Shown piece after piece: positions 11,901 through 21,519 of a stretch of DNA of 64,000 nt. Location: assembly GCA_021521415.1 (NCBI GenBank), contig JAIQDT010001667.1, positions 372,001 through 436,000 on the forward strand, read 5' to 3'. The DNA comes from Bidens hawaiensis. Lineage: Eukaryota; Streptophyta; Magnoliopsida; Asterales; Asteraceae. Below the pieces are notes generated by a model, which saw nothing but the letters and a program-made list of their open reading frames with translations, was not told where the DNA came from and ran no database searches. Numbering within the stretch: the stretch's first letter is position 1; every line of letters begins with the position of its first letter. Position numbers and translations under genes: made by a program.

Positions 11901-14900
11901 TTGTTTATTGGATTACATCGAAACAGAAGGCAAGCGGACAACAAGCTGCGCCGCTACTCCTTTTTGAAAAAATATCATAGTTAAGTAACTATAAAATTCA
12001 TATTTTATATAACTATATGTACGTATATGTATTACTGAATTATTGTTTAATATTCATGCAACTAAAGAAACATTATAAATGAACTTGTAACAACTCATGA
12101 ATCGTTAACTTTCGGTTCGTTAGAACCCTATGAAACACTGTCTCTCTTCCTCTTTCTCAATATATATTTAATTAAACACTAGGTGCAAATTCTTATACTC
12201 TTCTCGCGAATATTTATTTACTAACTAATATAGTTACTTCTAATTCTAACAAATTATTTGTTATGTACTTATAATAAACAAACTAATTAAAAAAATTAAA
12301 TGATGTGACAAATTGTTTGTTAAAAACGAAGTCGCGCCACTCATTTTGATGTTAATTTTATAAAAAAATGATTTGTTTATTTTTTATCTACATTTTAATG
12401 TGAATTTTATAAAAAGCTAAGTGGTATCATCAGGGCCGGCCCAATAGGCTTAGAGACTAAAGCAAGGGCTTTAGGCCCCCAAAATTTTTGGGCCTCCATT
12501 TAAAAAAATTTGTATTTAGAATATATATTGTTTGTTCTCTGTTTCCTGTTGCACTTTGTTGGTGTAGTCTGTTGGTAGAGTTGCTGTTTTGCCAACATGA
12601 TGACCTGTGTTCGAGTCCCTGCTGCAGCTTTCCTTTTATTTTTTTTAATTGCAATTGCATATCCTTCTAGGAGGAGGACATGCCAAAAATTTAAAGTTCT
12701 CAAATAAAAAAATATACCTGTGTTCGAGTCCCTGCTGCAGCTTTCCTTTTATTTTTTTTAATTGCAATTGCATATCCTTCTAGGAGGAGGACATGCCAAA
12801 AATTTAAAGTTCTCAAATAAAAAAATATGTCACTTTTCATGAAGTTTGGTGCAACGATTGTTTATAAAGAACATTCATGTAAAATAAACTAGCATGTCTT
12901 AACTCTTAGGCATATTCTTATTAGTTTGTTTTGTAGATCTCCTATTGAATACCTATCTAAAAGTGATCATAAATTAATTTGTTTCTTGTGAGTATTTGTT
13001 TTTCAATGACCTATTTATGCGTTTCATTTTTATTTTTTTATGTCCTCTGTCTAGTTTTTTGTCTAGCATTTGTATACAAAATGAGTATTCTTATTTTGTT
13101 ACTTACGTGATCATACCCAAGACATTTATGTATCAAAGGTTTCAAACATAACTCACAATAAAATATAATATATCGAAAGTGATAATCAAAGAAAAACAAT
13201 GCAAAAAGGCCCATATTTTTTACTTCGCTTTAGGCCTCCAAAATTGTTGGGCCGCCACTGGGTATCATTTATTATTTTTATAATTGACACAAGTTGTATT
13301 TTGTTATTAAATTTATATCAAAACATAGGTAAAAGTAAATAAATCGAAACACCATATTCAATTAAAATATATTTAAAATTATAAAAGATAAACAAGTGTA
13401 TATGTACATTAATAAAAAATCAAGTAAAAAGTATATTTACTCTTATTTGAAGGGTTGTAATATCAGTGAGGTGATAGTTCATAATTAGAAATCAAACAGG
13501 CCCAAGTGGGAGTGGCCAGCCCCTATTGAATCCTGTTTTATATTGTCTCATGGGTGGTCCTATAGAAATCATTTTCCTTGGTGTCTATGTTTTTGATTAA
13601 AATGTTTCCCTACCATTTCAAGAAAATGTAGTCTTCCTAAAAAACGTATATTTGAAAGCTTTACACACTTGTAGGCTTGTAGCATTATAACATATAAACA
13701 TATATTGGTTTCTCTTGTTTTTAAAAAGTTATAGAAAACTTATCAAAGGCATACTTTAAAATCATTTTAATAGTTGTGAATTATTTTTAAACCAACTTCT
13801 TATTTGTTTAAAAAAATGCAATTAGTATAGTTGATTAACGTTGTCGAAAATGATTTTTCTTCTCTATATATACTTGCATTAAGTTATTAACGAGAACTGA
13901 TTAATACTGATAATATTAACTATATAATTATAATCCATATAATTCGTGAGTTTACTGGCACATTTTATAAATATTGTTAAATATCGCTATTAATAATTTT
14001 TTTGCGTCCAAAATGAGTACTCCTAATTTTTTAAATGGATTTTGGCAAGGTCATCTATGCCAGCTTGTTGGGTGATTTATTCTTTAAAAATGTGTGCTCA
14101 CCTAACCTGAAACCAGTCAACCACCGTTTAGTAATATATACATGAAGGTTACATCAAATTTCAGTATAATATGACAAACCAGTTAGTTTTAATCACTACA
14201 TATCCTTAGTTAGTTTTAGGGCTTATACATAATATTTTGGGTTGCAAACGAGTTAAAATCGAGCTTGAATTTAACTTAATATAGTTAAATTCACCTTGAA
14301 CCGCTCAGGAACACGTTTTTAAGCCGACTCTCATCAGATCCATCGCTTAGCACCTTCCAATCCAAAAAATTAAAGTATAAGGAGTTTAAAATGAACATGT
14401 TTTGTTAGGTATGAATCAGTTTCCGTGATATTAAGTCAAATAGATCAGATGGCTAGAAGAATGAGCAACACAATGGTTGTAATATCTTTTGTATTCATTC
14501 TAAGTCTAAATATATATAATAATAGGTATTTGCTACAGATTTTATTTAATTATCTATGAATCATAGCAAAACATGTGAATGATCTTTTTCCTAGCAAATA
14601 TCTGTATTGTAGGAACATGTAAAGGCGATTGAAGATGACATAATGATAATATCATCAAACAATATTTAAACTTTACCTGATTGATCATAAGAGAAGCCTT
14701 GCTCCAGTGAAATGCAAAATAGCCAAGAATGCAACTTTCAAGCTCTTCATTAAGCTTTTCACACAATTCTTCCACTTGTTTTTCGTTTGAGAAGTACACT
14801 TTAATCTCATCTTGAAAGTCGGCTTTCGAGCCCCTCGCATATTCCGTTATCAGTTTGCTGAATTCCGGACACTCATTGTCATCCTTAAATCCAAGTTGCC

Positions 14901-16520
14901 TTGCTGCAAATTCACAAATAATCAACTTATAGATACAAACAATTAAATATTATTATTATATATGACTATTGTAGAAACATGAAATGAATCTGACCTTATC
15001 CATGACGATGTTCCCCGGTCTTCGAGATGAACGAACCACGACTCGATCTTCTTCTCCGGTAGCTTAAGATCTGCAATGGTTTTTGGGGGTGTGGAGGTGA
15101 CTGCTAAGAAATCTCAAGGATTTCTTGTTTACAGACACAAAAATGGTTATGGTGGTGGCTCTTATTGAGAACAACCAACCCCTAATAAGGAGGTGGAGAC
15201 CTCCTTATATAGGGAGCCTCATGGCCACCATCATGGTACCCTAATGGGCCTAGCCCAGTTAGGGTTACATCCACAAAACCCCCTCAGCCCAATAATATTG
15301 TATTAGCCCATATAATAAAACAAGCCAAACATAATAAATTAAGGTCGTAAGCCGGGTTTAGTACCATACCCCTACAAGCCCCCCAAGTCCAGTGTTGCTC
15401 CTAGACGTGCAAGCGTTTAGGTGGAGCTCTGGACTTCATAAGGTGTGTTAGGATATGAGGCGGTTTTTTCCCCTTTCTTCGGCCTTGTCTTTATTGTCTT
15501 TGAGTTTTGAGAGGTTTTCTCCATGATGGTGACATGTTGTGATCCTTATGATAATAATGGTGCACTGGCATGAATAAGATATAGCACGCATCATAACAAT
15601 AGAGGCGCGGGGCCTGATAAAAGATAGAGTGCGCATCTCGATAATAATGTAACGCAACTTGCGCGCGAGGCAGCTTACGAGCTATAAAAATAATGAAGCT
15701 TGCGCGCGAGGCGACTTACGAGCTATAAAATAATGAAGCATGCGCGAGTTGCGGCTTATAAGCTATAATATGATGATAATGACTGGCCCACAAGGGCCTC
15801 TTCTACGCAGGATGACTATCCCGGCTTGTCTTCAAAATAATAATGGAGGCACAAATGGCCAGATAATAATAATAATGTAATAGGTGCTTGTGCGACTCGT
15901 AGCCGAACCTGCAAAAACATATCAACTAAAAGTGGATGTATTACAAGGTTCCCATCCTCGGGCAAATTATGAGGTGTGCCCAACCTACGCTGGCGCGTGG
16001 CCTTTTGGGATATTATTAGGCTCCCGACCTTTATGTTTGGCGCGTGGCCATGTGGGATATTATTAGGCTCCCGACCTTTATGTTTGGCGCGTGGCCGTTT
16101 GGGATATTATTAGGCTCCCGACCTTTAAGATCGGCGCGTGGCCGTTTGGGATATTATTAGGCTCCCGACCTTTATGTTTGGCGCGTGGCATGGCGGGAGT
16201 TGAGCGCGCATGCATGGCGGGGAGTTGAGCGCGCATGCATGGCGGGGTTGAGCGCGCATGCATGGCGGAGGGTTGAGCGCGCATGCATGGCGGGGTTGAG
16301 CGCGCATGCATGGCGGGGAGTTGAGCTTACCAACATAGTTAGAAAACGTTTCAGGCTTTCCAACCTGGCTGGATCCGGTCAAATCTAGTCGTGGAACAAC
16401 ACTTTCGGGTTTTGCAGCTGCAAGGATGTCCCGATCTGCATAAAACATTAAAATATATATGATCATGTGTAGGTCAAAGAGAGAAAACTAGAGAGAGAGA
16501 GAGAGAGGACCTGTCTGCAT
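8998..16520 (-). CDS. Zeta-toxin-fold P-loop kinase, NADKc / At2g30630 / At1g06750-like, 9 exons
   Basis: Plant family whose member At1g04280 (NADKc) is a calmodulin-dependent NAD kinase; I cannot tell which paralogue this is. Exons, in transcript order: 16520-16511, 16435-16331, 15070-14995, 14899-14677, 11689-11456, 10627-10498, 10228-9924, 9845-9701, 9207-8998. All junctions are GT-AG. Phases match at every junction except exon 4 to 5. There, moving the donor to the GT after 14669 restores the frame (481 aa), or a short exon is missed. The protein starts MQTDRDILAAAKPESVVPRL. Exon 5 carries the Walker A motif GGGMRAGKST. Exon 6 carries VVVEADAFKETDVIYQAL, the conserved acidic segment after the P-loop, and exon 7 has DGRDVIMDGTLS. 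A TATA box at 16627-16615 lies about 100 bp upstream of the ATG. Transposons and minisatellites swell the introns, but every exon is open. This is a host kinase, not a bacterial toxin module. Confidence 0.85.
10639..11365. mobile_element. Palindromic (inverted-LTR) derivative of the 60-kb copia-like family
   Basis: A 727-bp insertion in the fifth intron of the kinase gene, flanked by TAGTT (10634-10638 and 11366-11370). It begins TCAAG, then carries ~90 bp of the 3' internal region with a purine tract (AATTAGGGGGTGA). A forward LTR copy starts TGTTGGAAG at 10732, and from about 11000 a second LTR copy runs in reverse and ends CCAACA at 11365. The arms pair over about 230 bp or more. LTR and internal sequence match the element at 60067-61623. 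The structure looks like strand switching during reverse transcription, or autointegration. Confidence 0.82.
12431..13260. mobile_element. Non-autonomous hAT element (830 bp)
   Basis: The ends are CAGGGCCGGCCCAATAGG and, inverted, CAGTGGCGGCCCAACAAT, which match in most positions. The flanking 8-bp duplication GGTATCAT is perfect (12423-12430 and 13261-13268). It has no transposase frame. It sits in the large intron of the kinase gene (14676-11690). Confidence 0.9.
12545..12831. repeat. tRNA-like segment and 113-bp tandem duplication within the hAT element
   Basis: A stretch from about 12557 resembles the head of a tRNA-derived SINE: a box A-like GTTGGTAGAG and the box B GTTCGAGTCCC. The segment starting TGTGTTCGAGTCCCTGCTGC at 12606 is repeated almost exactly at 12719 (period 113 bp), so box B occurs twice. 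Confidence 0.7.
15071..15990. other. Second intron of the kinase gene: repeat-derived DNA
   Basis: No coding frame is supported. The 15080-15470 part looks like LTR-retrotransposon flank, with a plant-style TATATAGGGAGCC on the plus strand near 15215. From about 15660 to 15760 a GC-rich unit (GCGCGAGGCnGCTTACGAGCTATAA) is repeated about three times. Confidence 0.55.
15992..16187. repeat. 47-bp minisatellite, 5 unit starts
   Basis: Units start GGCGCGTGGCC at 15992, 16039, 16086, 16133 and 16180, exactly 47 bp apart. Each reads through GGGATATTATTAGGCTCCCG, except that the last is cut short by the next array. Confidence 0.95.
16188..16326. repeat. ~21-25-bp GC-rich minisatellite, 6 copies, next to a splice donor
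   Basis: Units of GCATGGCGGGgagTTGAGCGC occur six times with small length changes. The block ends four bases from the 5' splice site of the kinase gene's second intron (exon end 16331, minus strand), so this intron begins GTAAGCTCAAC and then runs directly into the array. Cys- and His-rich frames read through it are products of the repeat. Confidence 0.92.
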
Positions 16521-16614
16521 AACTGGTTTGTTAAAAATGGCGAGAAAATGGTGTTAGAGAGGAGCTAGGAAGTAATAAGTTAATATATGAAGTGGCAAGA
16601 CTTCTTGTGTGTGT

Positions 16615-16627
16615 CTATTATTTATAG
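16615..16627 (-). promoter_or_regulatory. TATA box of the kinase gene
   Basis: The minus strand reads CTCTATAAATAATAG about 100 bp upstream of the proposed start at 16520, a good plant core promoter position. A GA microsatellite (about 16479-16509) lies in the short first intron. Confidence 0.6.
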
Positions 16628-18038
16628 AGTTAATTAAATGCATGTTGCTTGTGTGATAATCATATATATTGGGATTTTGGTTGCTAAGTTTCACTAAGGA
16701 CACTTTTAGTCCCCGTGCCCGTGGTAACATAGGTGATTCCTAAAATGATGTTTGTTAAATCGTGTGAAAAATCTATTTTACTCTTTAGTTTAAAATCAGT
16801 AAAAAAAATCTAAGTAATCTAATAAAGAAAACAAATAACACGTACACTTTCTTTTACATTAGCATCACAACCATAAATTCCGGCAATATATCTAGTGATC
16901 ACTTAAATTCTAGCCAGCCACAAATTTTGGCTAATCTCTCTGATGACCACCACAACCATCACTCTCCAGTCTCCACAATGCATATATGCATGATGCCCAC
17001 ATCACAATCTTTACCTTTTTTAGATATAATGATATTGGCCTTCCGTCTTTAGGTGTAGTGCTTTCCAATACTCGATCAAATTGTAACAGGAAAATTCAAA
17101 TTTGATAAAAACAAATCGAGGGAAAGGAGAAATCTTATATGATAAGTACGGATGAGTAAAGATCCATAATTGAATGTACTATCAATAAGACATGTATGTC
17201 ACCATATTGGCTAGTAGCAAAACTAGAAAATCAAGATGAGAGTGACCACAGAGCATGAATGACAGATGAAACTGCCATCTCTATTACCAATTTCTTTCAT
17301 TTATGATCTATTTGTTGATCGCAATCCAACCCTTTTTCGGCTTTTCTCTTAATTAACTTCACCAAATATTCCCATATCCCAAATTGATTTCAAAGACTAG
17401 AAACTACTATCGCTTTTATTATAGGAGTTGCAAGCCATTCGGTGAGCATTTCATACTAGAAAAACGATAGTTTTAAAGAAATCCGAGCATCACATAAGAT
17501 ATTTCATTGAAAACACTCATTCGCTTTCTAAGGACGGGGGACCAGTAACTCGTTAACCATACATTGAAGACTCATCTAGAAAACTATTATTATTTTCTGC
17601 ACGATGGCAACTTTAGAGATTTAAATTCATGTCACGACTAAGACTCACAACGTGATATTATTTCCCATTATATGATGGAAAGCGAATTATACTATGCTTT
17701 GGAAAAAAAATCATAAAAACCCAACATATTTTTTTAGTTTTCTAATAAAAGTCCCTTAATCCAACAATTGTTTATTAATGTTCCTCAACTTGTAAAAATT
17801 GAATAATATATGGTGACTTAAAAAGAAGGCCTGGAACCTTTAAGTTGGCTATCACGATTAAGACTCATTTATCTAAATCTAGTTGCATATGTTACTTCAC
17901 TCGTATAGGATATTCAACACCCATTCTTATAAAGAGTTTCTTTGAACTTATGATTTCAAACTCTCTAATCGAGAAAACTACCAAAGAATGTCGGGTTTTT
18001 ATGATACTTTCCGTTAAGGAAATTGTAGTAGCTTGAAG

Positions 18039-18045
<7 letters not shown>
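16628..18045. other. Intergenic DNA upstream of the kinase gene
   Basis: I see no gene or recognisable element. Short open frames here have no family resemblance. Confidence 0.6.
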
Positions 18046-18074
<29 letters not shown>

Positions 18075-18077
<3 letters not shown>

Positions 18078-18328
18078 GAGAGTTATACTAAAAAGAAGTA
18101 GTTTCCTAAGAAGACTAGGAATAAATCATAGTCACTGGATCATGTCAATCAATGGTTGAGATTTAAAATTATCAAAAACCGTCATAGTTTCCTATAATTA
18201 CTATTTCACCACTATAACCGACATAGTTTCTTAGAATTGTTCTTTCACCATATGTTGTAATGCCACTTGTCAAAAATCTATTGGTTCTTACCATTCTTAG
18301 GAAACTATTTCTTTTTATTTGAACCCTT

Positions 18329-18331
<3 letters not shown>
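18075..18331. mobile_element. MITE-like element C (257 bp) between (TA)n tracts
   Basis: Imperfect terminal inverted repeats of about 50 bp: the left begins GGGGAGAGTTATACTAAAAA, the inverted right begins GAAAAGGGTTCAAATAAAAA, and both contain TAGTTTCCTAAGAA. Both sides are long TA tracts. It belongs to the same family as 20963-21177. Confidence 0.8.
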
Positions 18332-18373
<42 letters not shown>

Positions 18374-18375
<2 letters not shown>

Positions 18376-19667
18376 TAAAGGATGGAATACGAAAATCGTT
18401 TATCGTACAATAGGTACGCGAGTGTCAGGAGCGTCCATCTTCAATAACCATCCTAACCTAAAATCACAATTACGCGAGCCGGCCTCCTTCAACCTCTTCT
18501 CCCGTCGATTCCGTTCACCTTCACCATCGCCGTTCAACGATTCCGTCCACCATCCAACTTCGCGACCACCATCATCTTCCGACACATGTCAGTTGATTAA
18601 ATTGCCCAATTGAAATTGAAATTGAAATTGTTGAACTAATTGATCAATTAAACTTTGAAATTGGTCTAATTAATCATCAATTTGAAGTTTCAATTAATCA
18701 ATTTTGAGTTTTTGAAGAAACCCAGTTGCAGACGTTCCATATTTTGTTCATATGGTCGAATCAATGATCAAATTAACAGTCGATTGATGTTTGTTTAATG
18801 ATTATGAGATTATATGAAGTGATTTCAGTGTTCAATATCATGTTTACATGTGTTTAATTTCTATTTTTTTTGTTAGTTTTAGAAGTTCTGAACAACCAGA
18901 ACTTCTTAGAACTTCTAAACTTTTTATCAGAACTTCTAAACTTTTTTTAACACCCAGAACTTCTTAGAACTTCTAAATTTTTTATTAAACAACCTGAACT
19001 TCTTAGAACGTATTAGAATGTTTAAAGATGTTCATTTTTTTTAACACCCAGTGCTTCGTTGAATGTATTAGAACGTTTAAAGATGTTCTGTTATGTTTCA
19101 GAACGTTTAAACATAATATTTTGAACCCTAATCAGAGCTCGATTGAGTGCGTTATTTCTGCAATTCCATAATTGATTGATGAATCTAAATGCTTCTACAC
19201 ATCAATTCGATTGATTAAATCATCATTTTGGTGTTTATTTTGATCAGAACGTTTAAACTTTGAGCAGAACGTTTAAACATGAACCCTAATCAGAGCTCAA
19301 TTAAGTGTGTTAATCTGTATTTTCATAATCAATTGATGATTCTAAAGCCTCTTACACATAATTTCGATTGATTAGATCATCAATTTTTGATCAATTTGAA
19401 GATTTTTTATGTTCAGTGACGTTCTTTTCAATTTTGGGTTTTGACTTTTGAGATTTCATACTGTAAGTTGTGATTAGAGTTTAGAAATTGGATTAGATTG
19501 AGCAACAAGTTTCGAATTTGGATCAGATTTGATTTGTAATCGACGAATTTTGATCGCGAACTACTGTTGGGTTATTTACGAAATTGCCACCGCGCGTTTT
19601 TTAATCAAAACGCTCTGGAATGTCGCGTACCTAATGCATGATAAGTCATTATTGTACGTTAACTCAC

Positions 19668-19670
<3 letters not shown>
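18374..19670. mobile_element. TIR element A (1.3 kb) between (TA)n tracts
   Basis: The left end reads GGTAAAGGATGGAATACGAA ... CAATAGGTACGCGAG. The inverted right end reads GGGGTGAGTTAACGTACAAT ... GCATTAGGTACGCGAC. The interior (AGAACTTCTAAACTTT, CAGACGTTCCATATTTTG) is repeated in reverse orientation in element B. No transposase was found, so it is non-autonomous. Confidence 0.8.
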
Positions 19671-19702
<32 letters not shown>

Positions 19703-19705
<3 letters not shown>

Positions 19706-20901
19706 GTGGGTTACTGTACAATAATCAGTTATCGTACATTAGGTACGCGACTTCCTACACCATCGATTCTAATTAAAATTACAATTGCTTAGTGGCATAA
19801 TTGTAATTAACCTAAAAATACTTAACGCATACCCATCAAAATCCACCATCGATCGTTGGTCACAGGTCAGTTAAGCAATTTCCAATTGAAATTGTTGATG
19901 AGCTTAATTGATCAATTAACCTTGAAATTGATTCAATTAATTATCAATTTGAAGCTTTCGTCGATCAATTTTGAGTTTTGAATTCTGGGTTTTGACATTG
20001 AACGTATTAACATTAAGTTTGTACGATCTGTTTATACGTTCTGTTTAAACATATTATACGTTCTATTTAAATGTTCAGAACATAATCAATTAAACTTTAA
20101 AAGTTCAATACAAAAAGTTTATACGTTCTGTTTATACGTTTTTAAATAATGTTGTTTATAAGTTCAGTACAAATATTATGTTTAAACGTTCTGAAACAAA
20201 ACGGAATACCTTTAAACGTTCTGACCAAAAAAGAACATCTTTAAACGTTCTAATACATTCCAAGAAGATTTGGGTGTTCAAAAAAATATTGAAGTTCTGA
20301 TAAAGTTTAGAAGTTCTAAGAAGTTCTGTGTGTTCAAACTGGTAAAGTTTAGAAGTTCTAAGAAGTTCTGGGTGTTCAAAACTGATAAAGTTTAGAAGTT
20401 CTAAGAAGTTCTGGGTGTTTAACACCTGTAAACATGAAATTGAACATTGAAATCACTTCACATAATCTCATAATCATCAAACAATCGTCAATCGACCGTT
20501 AATTTGATCATTGATTCGATCATATGAACAAAAAATGGAACGTCTGCAACTGGGTTTGCTCAAAACTCAAAATTGATTAATTGAAACTTCAATTTGATGA
20601 TTAATTGGACCAATTTCAAAGTTTAATTGATCAATTAGTTCAACAATTTCAATTTTAATTGGTCAATTTTATCAACTGGCCTGTGAAAAAGGCGTGACTA
20701 GAAAGATGGTGTTAACGACGGTACCGTCGACGGTCGCGACGGTAGATGCAATTATTGGACGGTGACGGTGAAGGCGTACGGAATCGATGGAGCAGTGGAG
20801 CAGAGGATTAGAAACGGTCGCGTGTTTTTTTGAAAATCGATGGTGAAGAAACTCGCGTAGCTATTGTATGATAAGGGATTATTGTATTTGATCCTTTATC
20901 T

Positions 20902-20905
<4 letters not shown>
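19703..20905. mobile_element. TIR element B (1.2 kb), inverted relative of A
   Basis: The left end is GGGGTGGGTTACTGTACAAT ... CATTAGGTACGCGAC. The inverted right end is GAAAGATAAAGGATCAAATA ... CAATAGCTACGCGAG. The interior matches element A read backwards. A and B are separated only by a TA tract, so 18374-20905 is a large imperfect palindrome. Confidence 0.8.
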
Positions 20906-20962
<57 letters not shown>

Positions 20963-20965
<3 letters not shown>

Positions 20966-21177
20966 AAGGGTTAAAATAAAAATCCATAGTTTTGTAGGAA
21001 GAGTAGGAATGACACAAAATTTTGAGTTAAGAAACTATGTAGCATAAATCCTTAATCCTAGGAAACTATTTGGTAGTTTAAAAACTACCAATCTCAACCA
21101 CTAGATCATAGATCCAATGGTCTAGATTGATTCTTACTCTTTCTAGAAAACTATTTTTTTTATTATAACACACCCCT
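20963..21177. mobile_element. MITE-like element D (215 bp), same family as C
   Basis: The left end is GAAAAGGGTTAAAATAAAAA with TAGTTTTGTAGGAAGAGTAGGAAT inside. The inverted right end is GGGGTGTGTTATAATAAAAA with TAGTTTTCTAGAAAGAGTAAGAAT. A long TA tract flanks it on the left (20906-20962) and a short one on the right. Confidence 0.8.
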
Positions 21178-21205
21178 ATATATAATATATGTATTAAAAT
21201 ATATA

Positions 21206-21516
21206 TATTTTGGAACGACCAACTAAGTAACGCCGGGTACTCCGTACGCGGCCCTCATTGGCTAAAGGTAGCCCGAGCCGGCCACTAGTCCGGACAGAGC
21301 CCCTAGCGTTCCACCTATTGAGGGACGGATAAAACCTGATCTCCACGCCCGCCAAACGGCACGACAGCGAGGAGCCGGTAAAACCGGGTGAGATCAGGAC
21401 TCGAACTGGCAAGCCATAGTCATCCCTCATATCTCCCATATAATTTGATGATAGTGAGGTTTGAACCCCCTATCTCTCACTAGTAAAGTGAGTGCTCTAC
21501 TATTGAGCCACATCCA
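21206..21516 (-). mobile_element. tRNA-derived SINE-like element
   Basis: On the minus strand the head reads like a tRNA: GGATGTGGCTCAATAGTAGA (box A), then GGGGGTTCAAACC (box B). A GC-rich body follows, with a second GTTCGAGTCC and a self-complementary CACCCGGTTTTACCGG. The acceptor stem pairs poorly, so I read it as a SINE and not a working tRNA gene. Target duplications were not clear in the AT-rich flanks. Confidence 0.65.
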
Positions 21517-21519
21517 ATT

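Noticed and set aside
16078..16466. Cys/His-rich frames (MHARSTPPCMRAQ type)
   Set aside because: They are translations of the 21-25-bp minisatellite; only the 16435-16331 part is a real exon, and it is in a different context.
8998..16520. Zeta-toxin domain as a bacterial toxin-antitoxin module
   Set aside because: The gene has nine GT-AG exons and a plant promoter and matches the plant NADKc/At2g30630 family; no antitoxin is present.
21440..21516. A functional tRNA gene on the minus strand
   Set aside because: Box A and box B are present but the acceptor stem pairs poorly and the homology continues into a SINE body.
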